Origin: Dichotomicrobium thermohalophilum
Lineage (GTDB): Bacteria > Pseudomonadota > Alphaproteobacteria > Rhizobiales > Rhodomicrobiaceae
Assembly (NCBI RefSeq): GCF_003550175.1
Contig: NZ_QXDF01000001.1
Location: forward strand, 892,501 to 956,500
DNA length: 64,000 nt
Direction: 5' to 3'
The translations under genes and the position numbers were made by a program. The notes below the pieces were generated by a model that saw only the letters and a program-made list of their open reading frames with translations, was not told where the DNA came from and made no database searches. Every line of letters starts with the position of its first letter. Position 1 is the stretch's first letter. Shown in pieces: positions 35,984 through 46,621 of this stretch.

Positions 35984-37141
35984 CTACAGTCCGCGGCGTT
36001 CGGCGGCGGCGCTCAGGAATCCCGATACCGCGTCGAACAGCTCCGGCTCGTGGAGCAGGAAGGCGTCGTGCCCCTTGTCCGACTCGATCTCGACGAAGCT
36101 CACATTCGCCGCCACGGCGTTCAGCGCCTGCACGATCTCGCGGCTTTCGCGCGTGGGATAGAGCCAGTCGCTAGTGAACGATACCACACAGAACCGGCTA
36201 CGCGCTTTCCGGAACGCCTGCGCGAGCCCGCCGTGATCCTGCGCCAGGTCGAAATAGTCCATCGCACGTGTGATGTAGAGATAGCTGTTGGCGTCAAAGC
36301 GGTCCACAAAGCTCATCCCCTGATGGCGCAGATAGCTCTCCACCTGGAAGTCCGCGTCGAAGCCGAAAGTGACGCAGTCACGGTCCTGCAGGTTGCGGCC
36401 AAACTTCCGGTGAAGCGCCTCGTCCGACAGATAGGTGATGTGCGCGGCCATGCGCGCGACCGCCAGGCCCTTGCGCGGGCGCACGCCAGCTTCCAGATAG
36501 CGGCCGCCGCGCCAGTCCGGATCGGCCATCACAGCCTGCCGCCCTACCTCGTGGAAGGCAATGTTCTGTGAGGAATGCCGAGCCGCCGTGGCGATCGGGA
36601 TCGCGGAGAACACCTTTTCCGGATAGCTCGCCGCCCATTCGAGCACCTGCATTCCACCCATCGACCCGCCGACGACCGCGAAGAGCGACGGGATGCCGAG
36701 CCGCTCGATAAGCCGCTCCTGCGCGCGCACCATGTCGGCGATGGTGATGACCGGGAAGTCGAGGCCATAGGGACGCCCCGTCTCCGGATTGAGTGAGGCC
36801 GGGCCGGTCGAACCCATGCAGCCGCCCAGGACGTTGGTGCAGATAACGAAGTAATGATCGGTGTCGATCGGCTTTCCCGGTCCGATCATGCGCGACCACC
36901 AGCCCGGCTTGCCGGTCAGCGGGTGGGTGTCGGCGGCATACTGATCGCCGGTCAGCGCATGGCAAATGAGCACGGCATTCGTGCGCGCTTCGTTCAGCTT
37001 TCCGTAGGTCTGATAGGCGATCGAAAAGGGCGCAAGGTCATGCCCGCAGTCGAGCTGGATCGGCTCGTTTTCGCCGAACTCCTCGATCGCGCTGACCGGA
37101 ATGAGTGCGTGGTCTTTCGGGTGTGTCAGGTCGGTTTGCAA
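35984..37141 (-). CDS. metX: Homoserine O-acyltransferase (MetX)
   Basis: 385 residues of the alpha/beta-hydrolase homoserine acyltransferase family. Motifs: [41 protein letters not shown], the nucleophile elbow VGGSMGGMQ with catalytic Ser, [17 protein letters not shown], and the Asp and His of the triad in [11 protein letters not shown] and DKGHDAFLL. It transfers an acetyl (or succinyl) group to L-homoserine in methionine synthesis. The first codon appears to be TTG at 37141, with GGAG somewhat far upstream. A SAM-II riboswitch lies about 100 nt before it. Confidence 0.93.
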   Translation of the reverse strand: MQTDLTHPKDHALIPVSAIEEFGENEPIQLDCGHDLAPFSIAYQTYGKLNEARTNAVLICHALTGDQYAADTHPLTGKPGWWSRMIGPGKPIDTDHYFVICTNVLGGCMGSTGPASLNPETGRPYGLDFPVITIADMVRAQERLIERLGIPSLFAVVGGSMGGMQVLEWAASYPEKVFSAIPIATAARHSSQNIAFHEVGRQAVMADPDWRGGRYLEAGVRPRKGLAVARMAAHITYLSDEALHRKFGRNLQDRDCVTFGFDADFQVESYLRHQGMSFVDRFDANSYLYITRAMDYFDLAQDHGGLAQAFRKARSRFCVVSFTSDWLYPTRESREIVQALNAVAANVSFVEIESDKGHDAFLLHEPELFDAVSGFLSAAAERRGL

Positions 37142-37237
37142 TTCAGGTTATCGCTCCGCTTCCCAGTTTCGGCTCGCCAGGGCCGCGCGACCGGCTGCGC
37201 TCGTCTCGCAGGGGCCGGATCGCAGGAAGCGGCGGCC

Positions 37238-37290
37238 TTTTAGCGAGTTGTTTAACGTGGCTGCAAGCCGGCCGGCCAAATCACCACGAT
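37238..37290 (-). promoter_or_regulatory. SAM-II riboswitch upstream of metX
   Basis: The minus strand reads TCGTGGTGATTTG, then CCGGCCGGCTTGCAGCC, ACGTTAAACAA and CTCGCTAAA. This matches the conserved SAM-II (metA element) pseudoknot aptamer nearly base for base, including CGTGG/CCACG pairing, GCUUGCAGC and the final GCUAAA. The class binds S-adenosylmethionine and turns off translation of methionine genes in alphaproteobacteria. Here it would control metX and metW. Confidence 0.95.
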
Positions 37291-37419
37291 CCATAAAATA
37301 GGCTGGTAGCGTAATTTTTTCAATTCGCGCGCCTGCCGGGCAGGGCAGACCACCGCGCAATGCAAGGAATGGACGGCTCTGCCATTGTCTTATGGCCCCG
37401 ATACGCCTATCACAGGCCC

Positions 37420-38541
37420 ATGAGCACGGATCTGAAAGAAAAAGCGAAGCCGCAGGCGCCGCAGCCGCGCCCGGGCCTGATGGACGTGCCGCCCTACGTG
37501 CCGGGCAAGAGCAAGCTGGCGGATGGCGGACCGGTCATCAAGCTGTCGTCCAATGAGACGCCGCTGGGGGCGAGCCCCCGCGCTGTGGAGGCGCACCGTG
37601 CGGCCGCGGAGAAGATGGAGCGCTACCCGGACGGTGGCGCGACTGACCTGCGCGAAACGCTGGCGGCGCATCACGGGCTGGATGCCGCGCGGATCGTCTG
37701 TGGCGCCGGCTCCGATGAGTTGTTTCACCTGCTGGCCCAGGCGTATCTCGGGCCGAGCGACGAGGCCATCTACACCGAGCACGGCTTTCTGGTCTACCGG
37801 ATCGTCATCATGGCGAGCGGGGCGACGCCCGTGGTCGCGCCGGAGCGTGAGTTCCGCGCCGATGTCGATGCGATTCTGGCCGCGGTGACGCCGCGCACAA
37901 AGGCGGTGTTCCTCGCCAACCCGAACAACCCGACCGGCACCTACCTGACCTCAGCCGAGGTGCGCCGGCTGCGCGCGGACCTGCCCGGCCATGTGCTGCT
38001 GGTGCTGGACGGCGCGTACGCCGAATACGCCCCGGCCGCTGATTTCGACGACGGCGCGGCGCTGGCGGACGAAACCGCGAATACGGTGATGACGCGCACC
38101 TTCTCCAAGCTCCACGGGCTGGCGAGCGCGCGTGTCGGCTGGGCCTATTGCCCGGCAGATATCGCGGCGGTGCTGAACCGCATCCGCAGCCCGTTTAACG
38201 TCTCCGGGCCGGGCATGGCGGCGGCGGTGGCGTCCGTTCAGGATACAGCACACACGGACGCAGCGGTCGCCCATAACGCCAAATGGCGCGATTGGCTGAT
38301 CAAGGAACTGCGCGCGGCGGGTATCCCGGTGACGCCCAGCGCCGCAAACTTCATTCTCGCGCATTTCGATGCCACTGGCGCAAAGACCGCCGAAGCCGCC
38401 GACGCCTGGCTTCAGGAGCGCCGCATCATCGTGCGCAAGCTGGACGCTTACGGGCTGCCGCACGCGCTGCGCATCTCCATCGGCCGCGATGAGGACAACC
38501 GCGCCGTCGCCCGTGCGCTCAAGGACTTCATGGAAAGCTGA
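37420..38541 (+). CDS. hisC: Histidinol-phosphate/aromatic aminotransferase
   Basis: 373 residues of PLP fold type I: LSSNETPLGASPRAVEA, CGAGSDELFHLL, FLANPNNPTGTYL, DGAYAEYA, RTFSKLHGLASARVGWAY with the PLP Lys, and the C-terminal ALRISIGRDEDN with the carboxylate Arg. HisC-type enzymes act on histidinol phosphate and often on prephenate or phenylpyruvate. Its position 4 nt before the prephenate dehydrogenase gene suggests tyrosine/phenylalanine synthesis as well. The start was chosen at ATG 37420. Confidence 0.9.
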   Translation: MSTDLKEKAKPQAPQPRPGLMDVPPYVPGKSKLADGGPVIKLSSNETPLGASPRAVEAHRAAAEKMERYPDGGATDLRETLAAHHGLDAARIVCGAGSDELFHLLAQAYLGPSDEAIYTEHGFLVYRIVIMASGATPVVAPEREFRADVDAILAAVTPRTKAVFLANPNNPTGTYLTSAEVRRLRADLPGHVLLVLDGAYAEYAPAADFDDGAALADETANTVMTRTFSKLHGLASARVGWAYCPADIAAVLNRIRSPFNVSGPGMAAAVASVQDTAHTDAAVAHNAKWRDWLIKELRAAGIPVTPSAANFILAHFDATGAKTAEAADAWLQERRIIVRKLDAYGLPHALRISIGRDEDNRAVARALKDFMES

Positions 38542-38545
38542 CCTG

Positions 38546-39499
38546 ATGAAACCGCATTTCGATCATGTTGCGCTGATCGGCCTCGGGCTGATCGGCTCCT
38601 CGCTCGGCCACGTCATCAAGCAACACGGGCTGGCGCGCCGCGTTAGCGGCACGGCGCGCTCGGCGGCCACCCGCGAGACGGCGATGCGCATCGGCTTTGT
38701 CGATGACGTCCACGAAGACCCGGCCGACTGCGTGCGCGGGGCCGATCTGGTGATCCTGTGCACCCCGGTCGGCACCTTCGCCAAGCTGGCCGAGCAGATG
38801 GCGCCTGCACTCAAGCCCGGCGCGATCCTGACCGACGCCGGTTCCGTCAAATGCTCGGTGATCGAGGCCATCAAGCCGCACCTGCCGGAGGGCGTGCATT
38901 TCATTCCCGGCCACCCGATCGCTGGCACCGAATACTCGGGTCCTGAAGCCGGCTTTGCCGAGCTGTTCGAGGGGCGCTGGTGCATCCTCACGCCGCTGCC
39001 GGACACCGACGATGACGCGCTGGCCCGGCTCAAGGCGTTCTGGGAAGCCTGCGGCAGCGAAGTGGAGATCATGACCCCGGATCATCATGATCTCGTGCTC
39101 GCCATCACCAGCCATCTCCCGCACCTGATCGCCTACAATATCGTCGGCACGGCTTCGGACCTGGAGACGGTGACCGAGAAGGAGGTCATCAAGTTCTCGG
39201 CTTCGGGTTTTCGCGACTTTACGCGGATTGCCGCGTCGGACCCGGTGATGTGGCGCGATATCTTCATGAACAACCGCGAGGCGGTGCTGGAGATGCTTGG
39301 GCGCTTCACTGAAGACCTCGCCAGCTTGCAGCGCGCGATCCGTTGGGGCGATGGGCAGGCGCTGGAAGAGTTGTTCACGCGCACGCGGGCGGTCCGCCGC
39401 TCGATCATCGAGTCTGGCCAGGATACGCCGGCGCCCGACTTCGGCCGGCATGGCGTTCCCAGCCAGGAAACCGAGAAGCCGGCGAAAAAGACCGCCTGA
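38546..39499 (+). CDS. tyrC: Prephenate/arogenate dehydrogenase
   Basis: 317 residues. The N-terminal NAD(P) domain has ALIGLGLIGSSLGHVI and ADLVILCTPVGTFAKL; TDAGSVKCSVIEA, FIPGHPIAGTEYSGPEAGFAELFEGRWCILTP and MTPDHHDLVLAITSHLPHLIAY mark the active site. The C-terminal helical dimer domain has ASGFRDFTRIAASDP. There is no ACT domain, so feedback control must work another way. It makes 4-hydroxyphenylpyruvate or tyrosine. It lies between hisC and the cyclotransferase gene, with 4- and 3-nt spacings. Confidence 0.92.
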   Translation: MKPHFDHVALIGLGLIGSSLGHVIKQHGLARRVSGTARSAATRETAMRIGFVDDVHEDPADCVRGADLVILCTPVGTFAKLAEQMAPALKPGAILTDAGSVKCSVIEAIKPHLPEGVHFIPGHPIAGTEYSGPEAGFAELFEGRWCILTPLPDTDDDALARLKAFWEACGSEVEIMTPDHHDLVLAITSHLPHLIAYNIVGTASDLETVTEKEVIKFSASGFRDFTRIAASDPVMWRDIFMNNREAVLEMLGRFTEDLASLQRAIRWGDGQALEELFTRTRAVRRSIIESGQDTPAPDFGRHGVPSQETEKPAKKTA

Positions 39500-39502
39500 G
39501 CC

Positions 39503-40078
39503 ATGCGGGGGGAAGCGCCGCATTCGCCTTTGCGCGGCGAACTCTGGGTGTTCGGCTACGGCTCGCTGATGTGGCGGCCCGGCTTCGCTTATGAGGAGGC
39601 GGTCCCGGCAAGGATGATCGGCGGGCGGCGGCAGTTGTGCGTCTACTCGGTGGTGCATCGGGGAACGCGGCGGCGGCCGGGGCTGGTGCTCGGGCTGGAG
39701 CCGGGCGGGTCGTGCGACGGGATGGCCTTTCGCGTCGCGCCGGAGCGGGCGCGCGAGGTGCGGGCCTATCTGCGGGCGCGCGAGCAAGTGACGATGGTCT
39801 ACCGTGAGGCCGCCGGTATCCTTGAGCTTGACACTGAAGGCGCGCCGCGCGTGCGTGCGCTGTGCTACATGGTCGACACCGCTCATCCGCAGTATGCCGG
39901 CGATCTGCCGCTGGAGCGCCAGGTGCATCTGGTGCGCCGGAGCCACGGCCGCTCCGGGCCGAACATCGACTACGTCGCCAACACCGTACGGCACCTGCGC
40001 GAGGCGGGCATCCATGACGCGCCGCTGGAGCGTCTCGTCGCGCGGCTCGGCCTGCAGCGCCGGCTCGCGCAGAACTGA
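39503..40078 (+). CDS. ChaC-like gamma-glutamylcyclotransferase
   Basis: 191 residues. The substrate-binding VFGYGSLMWRPGF (residues about 15-27) and the later DGMAFRV and REQVTMVYREAAGILE fit ChaC/GCG, with the catalytic Glu in REAAG or LRAREQ. These cytoplasmic enzymes split glutathione to 5-oxoproline and Cys-Gly. The final 3-nt gap indicates co-transcription with tyrC, a pairing without obvious metabolic logic. Glutathione links it only loosely to gloB nearby. Confidence 0.88.
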   Translation: MRGEAPHSPLRGELWVFGYGSLMWRPGFAYEEAVPARMIGGRRQLCVYSVVHRGTRRRPGLVLGLEPGGSCDGMAFRVAPERAREVRAYLRAREQVTMVYREAAGILELDTEGAPRVRALCYMVDTAHPQYAGDLPLERQVHLVRRSHGRSGPNIDYVANTVRHLREAGIHDAPLERLVARLGLQRRLAQN

Positions 40079-40203
40079 TCCGCGGCGACACTGCGGCCGA
40101 ATCTCCATCGGACATTGAAACACCGTCGTGACGCGATATGCTGCGCGGCAATAGATGACATGTCGCCAAAGATTTGGCGCCGAATTTCTCAGGAGAACGC
40201 GCG

Positions 40204-40965
40204 ATGTTCGAAGACATGAGCAACCGCAGCAGGATCATCAAGGCGGCGCTGGCGCTCGCCGAAGAGCGCGGCTGGAACGCGATCGGGCTGCCGGATATCG
40301 CCGGGCGCGCCGGGCTGACGATGGCCGAGCTGCGCCGCGAGTTCGGTTCGAAGACAGCGATCCTCGATGGGTTCCGCCGCGACGTGGACTACAAGGTGCT
40401 GGAGAAGACCGCGACGACCACGATGGGCGAGGCGCCGCGCGACCGGCTGTTCGACGTGCTGATGACCCGGTTCGAGATGATCCAGCCCTGGCGCCCCGCG
40501 CTGCGCCGCATTGCGGAAGACCTGCGCGCGCGCCCCGCGGAGTTGGCATCCCTGGTCGGCCCGGCGCTCAACACCCAGTACTGGATGTTGCAGGCGGCGG
40601 GCATCGAGGCTGAAGGGCCGAGCGGCTTTGCGAGGGTCTCTGCCCTCATGTCAATTCACACGCAGGTCTTTCTGGTCTGGCTGGAGGATGACGACCCGGC
40701 GATGGCCAAGACGATGGCGGCGCTCGACCGCCGGCTGCGCCGCGCGGAGCAGCTTGCCGAGCGGGCCAATTCGCTTTGCGATACCGCGTCGCGCATCATG
40801 GGCGCGTTTTCGCCGGGCGGCCGGGGTGGCGCAGAACCGTCCCCGGGCGCTGGTCCGGGCGGAGAGCCACCGCAGCCGCCGCCCACGCCGCAGGCGCCGG
40901 AAGAGCCGCAGACGCCGCCGCGGGGTCCAGCGGGCGCGTCGCCGAACGGAGGAACGACAATTTAA
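40204..40965 (+). CDS. TetR-like regulator with Pro-rich tail
   Basis: 253 residues from ATG 40204 (AGGAGA upstream). The N-terminal 50 residues form the TetR helix-turn-helix: IIKAALALAEERGWNAIGLPDIAGRAGLTMAELRREFGSKTAILDGF. The helical ligand domain follows to about residue 200, then a Gly/Pro-rich, probably disordered tail. Targets are unknown; it lies 15 nt before the CsaA-like gene and may be co-transcribed with it. Confidence 0.85.
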   Translation: MFEDMSNRSRIIKAALALAEERGWNAIGLPDIAGRAGLTMAELRREFGSKTAILDGFRRDVDYKVLEKTATTTMGEAPRDRLFDVLMTRFEMIQPWRPALRRIAEDLRARPAELASLVGPALNTQYWMLQAAGIEAEGPSGFARVSALMSIHTQVFLVWLEDDDPAMAKTMAALDRRLRRAEQLAERANSLCDTASRIMGAFSPGGRGGAEPSPGAGPGGEPPQPPPTPQAPEEPQTPPRGPAGASPNGGTTI

Positions 40966-40980
40966 TAACAGGGCATACCG

Positions 40981-41337
40981 ATGGCCGAGACAAAAACAAG
41001 TCATACCATCAGCATTGAAGATTTTTTCGCGGTCGACATCCGCGTCGGCACCATCACTTCGGCGGAGCCTTTTCCCGAGGCCCGGAAGCCGGCTTATAAG
41101 CTGAAGATCGATTTCGGCCCGGAACTGGGCGAAAAGAAAAGTTCGGCTCAGATCACTGCGAACTACACGCCCGAAGACCTCGTCGGGCGGCAGGTGCTTG
41201 CTGTCGTCAATTTTCCGCCGCGCCAGATCGGACCTGTTAAATCGGAAGTGCTCACGCTCGGGCTGAGCGACGAGAATGGCGAGGTGGTCCTGATTGCGCC
41301 GGAGCGCCCGGTTCCCGATGGCGGTCGTCTCCACTAA
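40981..41337 (+). CDS. csaA: CsaA-like tRNA-binding OB-fold protein
   Basis: 118 residues: [73 protein letters not shown] and a closing [13 protein letters not shown], the CsaA/Trbp111 family pattern. Members are dimers with an OB fold related to the MetRS C-terminal domain; B. subtilis CsaA has chaperone-like, export-related activity, and binding to tRNA is known for the fold. Confidence 0.92.
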   Translation: MAETKTSHTISIEDFFAVDIRVGTITSAEPFPEARKPAYKLKIDFGPELGEKKSSAQITANYTPEDLVGRQVLAVVNFPPRQIGPVKSEVLTLGLSDENGEVVLIAPERPVPDGGRLH

Positions 41338-41422
41338 GCCGCCCAATGGCGTGGAGCAGGCGCGCGCGAGGTCTTGACCGCTACCGGCCAGACGCTTCAT
41401 ACACTATGTGAGAAGGCAGGTT

Positions 41423-41499
41423 CGGGGCATAGCGCAGTCTGGTAGCGCACCTGGTTTGGGACCAGGGGGTCGCAAGTTCGAATCTTGCTGCCCCGACCA
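41423..41499 (+). tRNA. tRNA-Pro (anticodon UGG)
   Basis: 77 nt with CCA encoded. The acceptor CGGGGCA pairs exactly with TGCCCCG. The anticodon arm CTGGT-TTGGG-ACCAG gives TGG and the T arm has AGTTCGAAT. Confidence 0.97.
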
Positions 41500-41528
41500 T
41501 TTTGGATGGGCGTCACGAGGAAAGCCGG

Positions 41529-41831
41529 ATGGTCGCGTGGATATACAAGCCTGCCAAGACCGCAATGCAGTCCGGTCACGCGCTGGACAAATGGGTGTTG
41601 AAGTTCGAGCGCGCAGAAAAGCGCCAGACTGACCCGCTCATGGGCTGGACGAGCAGCGGCGACACCCGCGCGCAGGTCAGGCTCTCCTTCGACACCAAGG
41701 ACGAGGCGATCGCCTACGCCAAGCGCCACGGCATTCCGTATCGCGTGCGCGAGAAACCACCGCGCAAGCGCGTCAAGAAGGCCTATGCGGATAACTTCCG
41801 TTACGGCCGCATCGGCACCTGGACGCATTGA
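41529..41831 (+). CDS. ETC complex I subunit (NDUFS4-like)
   Basis: 100 residues from ATG 41529, with an AGGA-rich upstream. VAWIYKPAKTAMQSG, KWVLKFE, DPLMGWTSSGDTRAQVRLSFDTKDEAIAYAKRHG and a basic tail with YADNFRYGR are the NDUFS4 (18/AQDQ-like) family marks. In alphaproteobacteria and mitochondria this is an accessory subunit on the peripheral arm of NADH:ubiquinone oxidoreductase. It lies between two tRNA genes, away from the nuo operon. Confidence 0.92.
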   Translation: MVAWIYKPAKTAMQSGHALDKWVLKFERAEKRQTDPLMGWTSSGDTRAQVRLSFDTKDEAIAYAKRHGIPYRVREKPPRKRVKKAYADNFRYGRIGTWTH

Positions 41832-41850
41832 CGGGCGCGTACCCGCCTGC

Positions 41851-41927
41851 GGCCCCGTAGCTCAGCTGGATAGAGCGAGTGACTTCTAATCACTAGGTCA
41901 GAGGTTCAAGTCCTCTCGGGGTCGCCA
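41851..41927 (+). tRNA. tRNA-Arg (anticodon UCU)
   Basis: 77 nt with CCA encoded. The acceptor GGCCCCG pairs with CGGGGTC (one G-T). The anticodon arm GTGA-CTTCTAA-TCAC gives TCT and the T arm has GGTTCAAGT. It lies 100 nt from the distal end of the CRISPR array. Confidence 0.96.
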
Positions 41928-42027
41928 ATAAACTCAAAGGGTTACATCTTTCCAGCGGTTCTATCTGCTCTACGTAGATACACCAGAGATACAGTTCGAT
42001 CGTCGAGATGTTTGGGTTGTTGTGCCC

Positions 42028-42056
42028 ACTGGATCCCTGGTCGCGCGGGGGAGCAC
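42028..42056 (-). repeat. Degenerate terminal CRISPR repeat
   Basis: The sequence ending TCGCGCGGGGGAGCAC keeps the hairpin end of the repeat, with one extra G, but its other half is changed (GGATCCCTGG). It lies exactly one 32-nt spacer before the first good repeat. Decayed repeats mark the leader-distal end, so the leader lies at the right. Confidence 0.8.
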
Positions 42057-42088
42057 GCCGGAGATGTTTCGCCCAGCTCCACAAAGGT

Positions 42089-44680
42089 CGGTTCATCCCC
42101 GCTCGCGCGGGGAGCACACCTGAACACCCGCCCGCCGGCCACCGAGCAACGGTTCATCCCCGCTCGCGCGGGGAGCACGGTGGCGGTGGCGGCGCGTATT
42201 CTCAAATTCTCGGTTCATCCCCGCTCGCGCGGGGAGCACTTGGGCAGTCGCTTCGGCGGCTGTCCTGATACCGGTTCATCCCCGCTCGCGCGGGGAGCAC
42301 TTCAAGCGGATCGCGGCGGTAACGTTCGCGATCGGTTCATCCCCGCTCGCGCGGGGAGCACAACCATAACCTTCTGCGTGCCAAGCCAAATATCGGTTCA
42401 TCCCCGCTCGCGCGGGGAGCACTATCCTGCAAACCGCTTGGGAGAGGGTGATTTCGGTTCATCCCCGCTCGCGCGGGGAGCACGTCCCCTCGGGCGCATT
42501 GATCAGCGAGCGCGGAGGTTCATCCCCGCTCGCGCGGGGAGCACTCTGGGATGGCGGTCTGCGTCACGGCGTAGGGCGGTTCATCCCCGCTCGCGCGGGG
42601 AGCACTACGGCCCGTGTCAACCCCCTCATCGCAAAAACGGTTCATCCCCGCTCGCGCGGGGAGCACGATCTCTCAGCGCTCCGAGTGTTGACCCGAGGCG
42701 GTTCATCCCCGCTCGCGCGGGGAGCACGTCGCCGCTCGCGCTGCAATCGTCGATGCACTCGGTTCATCCCCGCTCGCGCGGGGAGCACGTTTCCGGTTCC
42801 CATATTCCGCCGCGAGTCAACGGTTCATCCCCGCTCGCGCGGGGAGCACCGGGACGCCGTTGCGCTGGAGCCAGGTGCGGCCGGTTCATCCCCGCTCGCG
42901 CGGGGAGCACGATAAGCCCCAATTCTTTCGCCGCATTGTATTCGGTTCATCCCCGCTCGCGCGGGGAGCACTATGACGTGGGACAAAGTCGATGATTACG
43001 AGACGGTTCATCCCCGCTCGCGCGGGGAGCACCGGGATGATCTGCGCGCGCGGCCGGATGCGCGCGGTTCATCCCCGCTCGCGCGGGGAGCACGCGCTCC
43101 AACATGTCGCGCTGGCCGTATGGCGCGGTTCATCCCCGCTCGCGCGGGGAGCACATAGGAACGTCGCAATCGGTATGGCGGCGTTTCGGTTCATCCCCGC
43201 TCGCGCGGGGAGCACGACGCCTAAATAAATGCGCTGAATATGTACATCGGTTCATCCCCGCTCGCGCGGGGAGCACCGTCCAATGTGCGCCAAGGTGTTG
43301 GATTTGAGCGGTTCATCCCCGCTCGCGCGGGGAGCACGGATTATCTTCTTTGCCAGCGTGCTTTTCCCGCGGTTCATCCCCGCTCGCGCGGGGAGCACTG
43401 TGGCGTTCGGGGACGCGCGTCGCGCGTCCGCGGTTCATCCCCGCTCGCGCGGGGAGCACAGCCGGTTGATCTTTTCGATGGCGCGCTTGGTCGGTTCATC
43501 CCCGCTCGCGCGGGGAGCACAATTGCGTGACCACAACTGGCGGGAGTTTGGCCGGTTCATCCCCGCTCGCGCGGGGAGCACCCGCGACGCGACCACGCCA
43601 CGCGACCAATCACCGGTTCATCCCCGCTCGCGCGGGGAGCACGGCGCGTCCATACACGCGGGGAATGGCGGTACCGGTTCATCCCCGCTCGCGCGGGGAG
43701 CACCAGCACTTCCCGAAGCTGGTCCAGCATGTTTTCGGTTCATCCCCGCTCGCGCGGGGAGCACAATAGAACTAGCCACCAATCCAGACTATCCATCGGT
43801 TCATCCCCGCTCGCGCGGGGAGCACTCCTCGGCGGCGAGGACCAGCACCGCCGCCGCCGGTTCATCCCCGCTCGCGCGGGGAGCACGACGCGCTCGGCCA
43901 GATTCATCTCGCTGATCTTCGGTTCATCCCCGCTCGCGCGGGGAGCACACCTAGACGAAAAACTGGCGAAGCTGGAAGCACGGTTCATCCCCGCTCGCGC
44001 GGGGAGCACATGTCGGCCCAGAAGCCGCCCGCGATGCAGGCCGGTTCATCCCCGCTCGCGCGGGGAGCACGCCGCGGCGGCCTCGCGGGCCGCCTTCACG
44101 TCCGGTTCATCCCCGCTCGCGCGGGGAGCACGCGCACCTCGCGGATCGTCCGCCGCGTGTCGTCGGTTCATCCCCGCTCGCGCGGGGAGCACTAACGGCG
44201 GCGTTGTGCCGGACCGCACCGGAGCGGTTCATCCCCGCTCGCGCGGGGAGCACTCACTTTCCGGCTTGGCCGCTTCCGACTTTGACGGTTCATCCCCGCT
44301 CGCGCGGGGAGCACAGTATGTCTCCGAGGCGTTCCGGGGCGTCCAGCGGTTCATCCCCGCTCGCGCGGGGAGCACACCGCTGAAGGCACCAACACGAATG
44401 TTGGCGACGGTTCATCCCCGCTCGCGCGGGGAGCACGGGAGCGGTGACATTCAGATGAACCCGCTCATCGGTTCATCCCCGCTCGCGCGGGGAGCACAGG
44501 TCACGGATCAGCAGGCGCTCGGCTTCGTCCGGTTCATCCCCGCTCGCGCGGGGAGCACGTTATATCCCCCGTCCCCGTCGTGCTTGTGGTCGGTTCATCC
44601 CCGCTCGCGCGGGGAGCACTTGTTGATCTTGTCGCTGGCGTTTTGTTCATCCGGTTCATCCCCGCTCGCGCGGGGAGCAC
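42089..44680 (-). CRISPR. Type I-E CRISPR array, 43 repeats
   Basis: 43 repeats of 29 nt start at 42089 and recur every 61 nt to 44652. On the crRNA strand the repeat begins GTGCTCCCCGCGCGAGC and ends GGGGATGAACCG, the I-E consensus with a CCCCGC/GCGGGG hairpin. Spacers are 32 nt except one of 33 nt (43887-43919). 42 repeats are identical; the one at 42516 has A for C at its plus-strand first base. With the spacer to the degenerate repeat there are 43 spacers, and I saw no duplicates. Low repeat decay suggests an actively maintained array. Peptide repeats read across it (such as HPRSRGEH) are artefacts. Confidence 0.99.
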
Positions 44681-44738
44681 TCTTGCTGCAGAGCATTGAT
44701 GCCCAAGGATTTTTCACAAGTCAAAGAGCTTACCAGCT
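44681..44738 (-). promoter_or_regulatory. Very short CRISPR leader
   Basis: Only 58 nt separate the first (newest) repeat from the cas2 stop codon. The segment is AT-richer than its flanks (for example TTGTGAAAAATCC). Type I-E leaders usually need about 60 nt or more for integration and a promoter, so part of the leader function probably lies inside the 3' end of cas2, or the array is read through from the cas operon. No convincing IHF site was found (ATCAA followed by CTG and not TTR). Confidence 0.6.
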
Positions 44739-45961
<1,223 letters not shown>

Positions 45962-45964
45962 GTC

Positions 45965-46621
45965 TCACCCCCGCCGGATCAGCATCAGCCCGCAGCCGAA
46001 GGCCTTTGCCCGTCCAAACCCCTGCGCGACGCGGGACAGGAAGGCTTCAGGGTCGGTAATCTTGATGGCGCCTTGTAGATCGATAATGCCAAACCGCGGA
46101 CCGTTGCGGCGAGGCTCTGCGACGCGGTAGCTGCTTACTGTCGCTGCATCTACCTCAAAACCGGCGCGCGCGCCCTGGCCAGCGAGCCATTGCCTTCCGG
46201 CATCCTGCGCGACCTCCATGCGGACCGCAGCGCGTTGCCCCTTCGGCACTGGGTGGAGCGCCTCCATCACGACGTCGCGATGCCGCTTCCGGCCATCGGC
46301 ATCGGTCACGGTCCGCGTGGCGTTTGCCCTAAGAAGAATCTGGAGGCGGTCACCATATCGCAGGTCAGGCTCGAACGGCTTGGTGTCGATTTCCTCGAAC
46401 AGCGCGCTTTCTCTCGGCTCGCGCGGCGAAAGCACCAGGAACTGACCCCTTCCCATATCCCGCCACAGGAAGTCACGCCGTGCGTCATGGTTGCCCGCGA
46501 ACGCCGACCAGATAAGGCGGTGGTGAGCGTCCATGCGTCGTCCATCGTGCTCAGGCTCAAGCAGTTGCCCGAGCGCCGCAATGTCAGGCTTGCGCGAGAG
46601 CGTGAGACGGGAGAGATACAT
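45965..46621 (-). CDS. cas6e: Cas6e (CasE) crRNA endonuclease
   Basis: 218 residues from ATG 46621: MYLSRLTLSRKPD, DAHHRLIWSAFAGNHDARRDFLWR with the His likely used in cleavage, and a C-terminal GFGRAKAFGCGLMLIRR, the Gly-rich loop of RAMP proteins. It cuts the precursor at the repeat hairpin and stays bound to the crRNA. The ATG shares one base with the TGA of the DUF262 gene (TGATG), so the two are translationally coupled. Confidence 0.96.
   Translation of the reverse strand: MYLSRLTLSRKPDIAALGQLLEPEHDGRRMDAHHRLIWSAFAGNHDARRDFLWRDMGRGQFLVLSPREPRESALFEEIDTKPFEPDLRYGDRLQILLRANATRTVTDADGRKRHRDVVMEALHPVPKGQRAAVRMEVAQDAGRQWLAGQGARAGFEVDAATVSSYRVAEPRRNGPRFGIIDLQGAIKITDPEAFLSRVAQGFGRAKAFGCGLMLIRRG

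Noticed and set aside
44681-44738. IHF site in the CRISPR leader
   Set aside because: The best match (ATCAA followed by CTG) misses the conserved TTR end.
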